Below are positions 61,139 through 64,000 of a DNA stretch of 64,000 nucleotides, in pieces. The DNA is from Streptomyces albus subsp. albus (GTDB taxonomy: Bacteria; Actinomycetota; Actinomycetes; Streptomycetales; Streptomycetaceae): positions 1 through 64,000 of the forward strand of contig NZ_JOID01000015.1 in the NCBI RefSeq assembly GCF_000719865.1, given 5' to 3'. Every line of letters begins with the position of its first letter. Positions within the stretch are counted from its first letter, which is position 1. The notes below the pieces were generated by a model. The model had not been told where the DNA came from and did no database searches. It saw only the letters and a list, made by a program, of their open reading frames with translations. Made by a program: the position numbers and the translations under genes.

Positions 61139-62752
61139 TCAGAACACCCGCTGCCGCACCTGCCGCACCCGCCGTGCCGCCGTCTCCGTGTGCTCCCCCT
61201 CCTCCGTCTCCACCGGCTCGCCCAGCCGGTTGCCCAGCCGGGCCAGCAGGAAGCCGGCCGGGATGCTGAGGATCCCCGGGGTCCGCAGCGGGAACAACTG
61301 CCAGTCCGCGTGCGGGAAGAGCGCGTCGGGAGCGCCCGACACGGCCGGGGAGAAGAGGAGCAGCAGCACGGTCACGGCCGTCCCGCCGTAGACCGCCCAG
61401 CGCAGCCCCGCGACGGTGCACCGCTTCCAGAGCAGGCCGACGCAGAGCGCGGGGAGGACCGCGGAGGCGGCCACCGTGTAGCTGAGGACGAGCCAGAACT
61501 GCGGATTGGCCTCCCGCCCCAGGACGGCCAGCGCGATGCTCACCGACCCGGCGCCGAACAGCGCCAGCCGCGCCCGGACCCCGCCCGGCAGCCGGCTCGG
61601 CCGCCACGTGCCGTCCGGCCGGGTGCGTCCCGTGTCGTGGACGAGGGCGGCGGAGCTGGTGAGCAGCAGCACCGACGCGGACGCCATCACGGTGAGGAAG
61701 GCGGACGAGGAGATGAAGGTGAGCAGGGCACCGGGTCCGGCGGTCCCGCCGCCGTCCAGGGCGTCCGCGAGCAGCAGCAGGTTGTTCCCGCCGCGCGGGC
61801 CGGCGGCGTTGAGGCCGTCCGCGCCGATCAGTGCCTGGATGCCGTAGCCGAGGAAGACGGCGGAGACGCACAGCAGGGCGACGGTGCCGGCCGTCCAGCG
61901 GGCGGCCTGCCGCGCCTCGGCGGGCCCGGGGCTGGAGGCCAGCCGGGTCACGGCGTGCGGGATGAAGGCCGCGCCCAGCGCGATGGTGAGGACCAGGCTC
62001 ACCGTGTCGAGCCCGCCCGTGGCGCCACCGCCGTAGAGGTGCCCGAAGGAGAAGTACGCGTCGCCGGCCTGGCTGCCCTTCGAGGCGGCCTCGGTCAGCT
62101 TCCCGAAGCCCCAGTCGAAGTGGGCCATGACGAGGGCGGCCAGCAGCGGCGCCAGCACGACGAAGGCCACGGCCTTGCCGATCTGCAGCACGGTGGCACC
62201 GCGCGCGCCGCCGATGGCGGCACAGGTGAGCATGAGCAGCCCGAGCAGCACGGTGCAGGCCGTCTCGCCGAGCTCGCCGGGCAGGCCCAGCAGGGCGGCG
62301 GTGATCTCGCCGACCGGCCCCAACTGCGCGACGAGCAGCGGTACGGAGGCCACGAGCGCGGCGAAGGCGGCGGCGCGGCGCGCGGGTACGGACGGGAGTC
62401 GGTGGGCGAAGACGTCGCCGAGGGACCGGCCGCCGGCGGCGGGGAGCCGCGCGGCGAGCAGCCGCCCGAAGAGCAGCGGGGACAGGGCGGTGGCCAGGAT
62501 GACGGCGATCCCGTCGAATCCGGCGACCGCCACCGTGCCGGTGATGTAGAGGACACCGGCGGCCGAGATGAAGTCGCCGGTGAGGGCGAGACTCTGCCGC
62601 TTCGGGTCGTGGACGGTGCCGTTGGTGTGGAACTCGTCGGCGCCCTCGCCGAGATCCTGGCTGGTCCACATGGACAGCAGCAGGCAGCCGAGGACGAAGA
62701 GCAGGAAGAAGAGGACCGTGGCGAAGCGGTCCTGGGCCAGGTTCCCGATCAT
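61139..62752 (-). CDS. Sodium:solute symporter (SSS family)
   Basis: The 537-residue membrane protein has about 13 transmembrane helices. SSS features include the substrate/Na region [28 protein letters not shown] and GFPHAV-like [23 protein letters not shown] after the central helices. This last resembles the acetate/pyruvate-type permease branch (ActP-like), though the usual small DUF485 partner gene is absent upstream. ATG 62752 is preceded by GAGGGGCGG at a longish distance. A cytoplasmic tail ([17 protein letters not shown]) ends the protein. Confidence 0.9.
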   Translation of the reverse strand: MIGNLAQDRFATVLFFLLFVLGCLLLSMWTSQDLGEGADEFHTNGTVHDPKRQSLALTGDFISAAGVLYITGTVAVAGFDGIAVILATALSPLLFGRLLAARLPAAGGRSLGDVFAHRLPSVPARRAAAFAALVASVPLLVAQLGPVGEITAALLGLPGELGETACTVLLGLLMLTCAAIGGARGATVLQIGKAVAFVVLAPLLAALVMAHFDWGFGKLTEAASKGSQAGDAYFSFGHLYGGGATGGLDTVSLVLTIALGAAFIPHAVTRLASSPGPAEARQAARWTAGTVALLCVSAVFLGYGIQALIGADGLNAAGPRGGNNLLLLADALDGGGTAGPGALLTFISSSAFLTVMASASVLLLTSSAALVHDTGRTRPDGTWRPSRLPGGVRARLALFGAGSVSIALAVLGREANPQFWLVLSYTVAASAVLPALCVGLLWKRCTVAGLRWAVYGGTAVTVLLLLFSPAVSGAPDALFPHADWQLFPLRTPGILSIPAGFLLARLGNRLGEPVETEEGEHTETAARRVRQVRQRVF

Positions 62753-63389
62753 GCGGCGGACCGCCCCTCACGGCCGCGCCGGGTCGCCGGCCGCGCGGGG
62801 CGCCCCGCGGGCGGCGGATGCGCGGGGGAGAGGAAGGCGGTGGGGGGAGGGAACACGGGTACTCCAGTGCGAGGGAGGCGCGGACGGTGACGCCGGGGGC
62901 CCGGTGCCGCCATCCGGGGCGCAGGCGTCACCCGAGGGGCGAAGGCCGGGAGTTACCGGCGGTACGGGGAGTGTAGGAGTGCGACCGGCAAGCGGACGGA
63001 AACCCCGCACACCCCCGCCGGGGCCGACCGGTATCTCCACGTCCGCGCCACCGGCTCCACAGGACCGGCACCAACTCTCCCGCGATGCGGGGGAAGTGTT
63101 CGTCCCGGTGACGCGCGCATCGGGGCATGGCGTCGCTCCTTCGAGGGAATATCACCTCCAGATCGACGCCCGGGCCACGGGTGTCGAACGCAGCGGGCGG
63201 CTCGGAGGCCGTCCGCCCGGGAGGCCCTTTGCACACGGACGACCGCGCGGAACGACCGGCTCCGGCCGGGCCTTTCGCGGACGGGAGCCGCGGAGGGCCG
63301 GTCTCCGGCCCGTGCAGCGCGGCCGGCACCGGCCCAGTCCCCCGCGACGCCGTCGCACCCCGACCTCATCCGAGGGGGTTCGTCCACCC
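62753..63389. other. Intergenic region, 637 bp
   Basis: No credible coding frame: reading frames here are Arg/Pro/Gly-rich without ribosome sites. An imperfect long-range stem (GTGACGCC near 62887, GGCGTCAC near 62924) lies in the symporter leader. The 260 bp before the PhoH gene carry nothing I can identify. The divergent promoters of the symporter and PhoH genes must be here. Confidence 0.5.
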
Positions 63390-64000
63390 GTGGTGACCAG
63401 CACGAAGCGCCGCCTGAACGACCGGCGCACCTATGTCATCGACACCAGCGTCCTGCTGGCCGACCCGTCCGCCATGACCCGTTTCGAGGAGCACGAAGTC
63501 GTGCTCCCGGTGGTCGTGGTGACGGAACTCGAAGCCAAGCGGCACCACCCGGAACTCGGTTACTTCGCCCGGCAGGCCCTGCGCCTGCTGGACGAGTACC
63601 GGGTCCGCCACGGCCGTCTGGACGCGCCCATTCCGATCGGAGAGCTGGGCGGGACCCTGCGGGTCGAGCTGAACCACTCCGACCCCTCCGTACTGCCGCC
63701 GTCCTTCCTCACCCCGGGCGGCGGACTCGGGTCCAACGACACCCGCATCCTGGCGGTGGCCAGGAACCTCCAGGCCGAGGGGTACGACGTCACGGTCGTC
63801 TCCAAGGACCTGCCGCTGCGGATCAAGGCGTCCTCGGTCGGTCTGCTGGCCGAGGAGTACCGCGCCGAACTCGCCATCACCGACTCCGGCTGGACCGGTA
63901 TGGCGGAGCTGGCCGTCGCTCCGGAGGAGGTGGACGAGCTCTTCGCCGCCGAGAGCGCGTATGTGGCCGAAGCGGAGAAACTACCCGTCCATACCGGCCT
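63390..64000 (+). CDS. PIN-PhoH (PhoH2-type) protein, N-terminal part
   Basis: The frame is open from GTG 63390 (a second GTG at 63393) to the window end, about 203 residues. The visible part is a PIN ribonuclease domain, with acidic residues in [32 protein letters not shown] and [14 protein letters not shown], then [24 protein letters not shown]. In full-length homologues a PhoH-type P-loop ATPase/helicase follows; that half lies outside the window. PhoH2 proteins are sequence-specific RNA helicase/RNases. A GAGGGGG site lies about 12 bases upstream of the start. Confidence 0.9.
   Translation, partial: MVTSTKRRLNDRRTYVIDTSVLLADPSAMTRFEEHEVVLPVVVVTELEAKRHHPELGYFARQALRLLDEYRVRHGRLDAPIPIGELGGTLRVELNHSDPSVLPPSFLTPGGGLGSNDTRILAVARNLQAEGYDVTVVSKDLPLRIKASSVGLLAEEYRAELAITDSGWTGMAELAVAPEEVDELFAAESAYVAEAEKLPVHTG

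Noticed and set aside
62880..62935. Riboswitch upstream of the symporter
   Set aside because: Only one imperfect long-range stem is visible and no known aptamer core sequence could be recognised.

Overview
The window is very GC-rich, densely packed actinobacterial DNA. A mycothiol S-conjugate amidase, a CebR-type operator, several apparently leaderless starts and the overall gene content point to Streptomyces or a close relative. No rRNA, tRNA or CRISPR array was seen. All assignments come from reading the sequence and its translations, with no database search.

Region 1 (1-14.5 kb) is mostly core metabolism and regulation. It opens with the right end of an IS200/IS605-type element (tnpB tail plus omega-RNA hairpin) that truncates a small reverse ORF. 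Then come a lytic polysaccharide monooxygenase behind a perfect CebR box, an AraC regulator, a VOC protein, msrA, a membrane-anchored helical protein, a cystathionine gamma-synthase/lyase, a sigma-like factor with a small membrane partner, MarR, ilvA, a DrrAB-type ABC exporter, greA, a DUF4307 protein, mca and a small membrane protein.

Region 2 (14.5-29.9 kb) looks like an accessory island. It carries an IS3-family remnant, a broken tyrosine recombinase, and two near-identical orphan scraps (122 and 120 bp) of the neighbouring rhs gene. These lie next to an intact polymorphic-toxin locus: a secreted Rhs/YD protein of about 2584 residues with an internal ricin-type lectin, a pretoxin HINT domain and a C-terminal toxin tip, overlapped by a SUKH (SMI1/KNR4) immunity gene. 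Divergent to rhs is a large exported DNRLRE/FG-GAP protein, followed by a lipoprotein, a possible transposase scrap and a Uma2 nuclease-fold gene.

Region 3 (29.9-43.4 kb) returns to chromosomal genes: a YyaL-type thioredoxin-domain protein, a hemolysin III/PAQR protein, GTP-type PEP carboxykinase, an alanine aminotransferase, a DSD1/D-threonine-aldolase-like PLP enzyme, a secreted M14 carboxypeptidase, an APC permease and an Nramp-like transporter lacking the canonical DPGN motif.

Region 4 (43.6-57.7 kb) is a tight adherence (Tad/Flp) pilus locus. It holds a SAF/CpaB protein, a TadZ ATPase fused in frame to a TadE-like pseudopilin, a second TadE-like protein, TadA, TadB, TadC, a histidine kinase/response regulator pair, a Flp pilin, a TadG-like protein with an apparent CTG start, a lipoprotein, an OmpA-like protein, a DUF192 protein on the other strand, and an A24 prepilin peptidase. 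Overlaps and short gaps suggest one or two operons.

Region 5 (57.8-64 kb) has a proline-rich membrane protein, an aldo/keto reductase, a cis-prenyltransferase, a sodium:solute symporter and the start of a PIN-PhoH protein cut by the window end. Strong GC-rich hairpins separate most convergent pairs.
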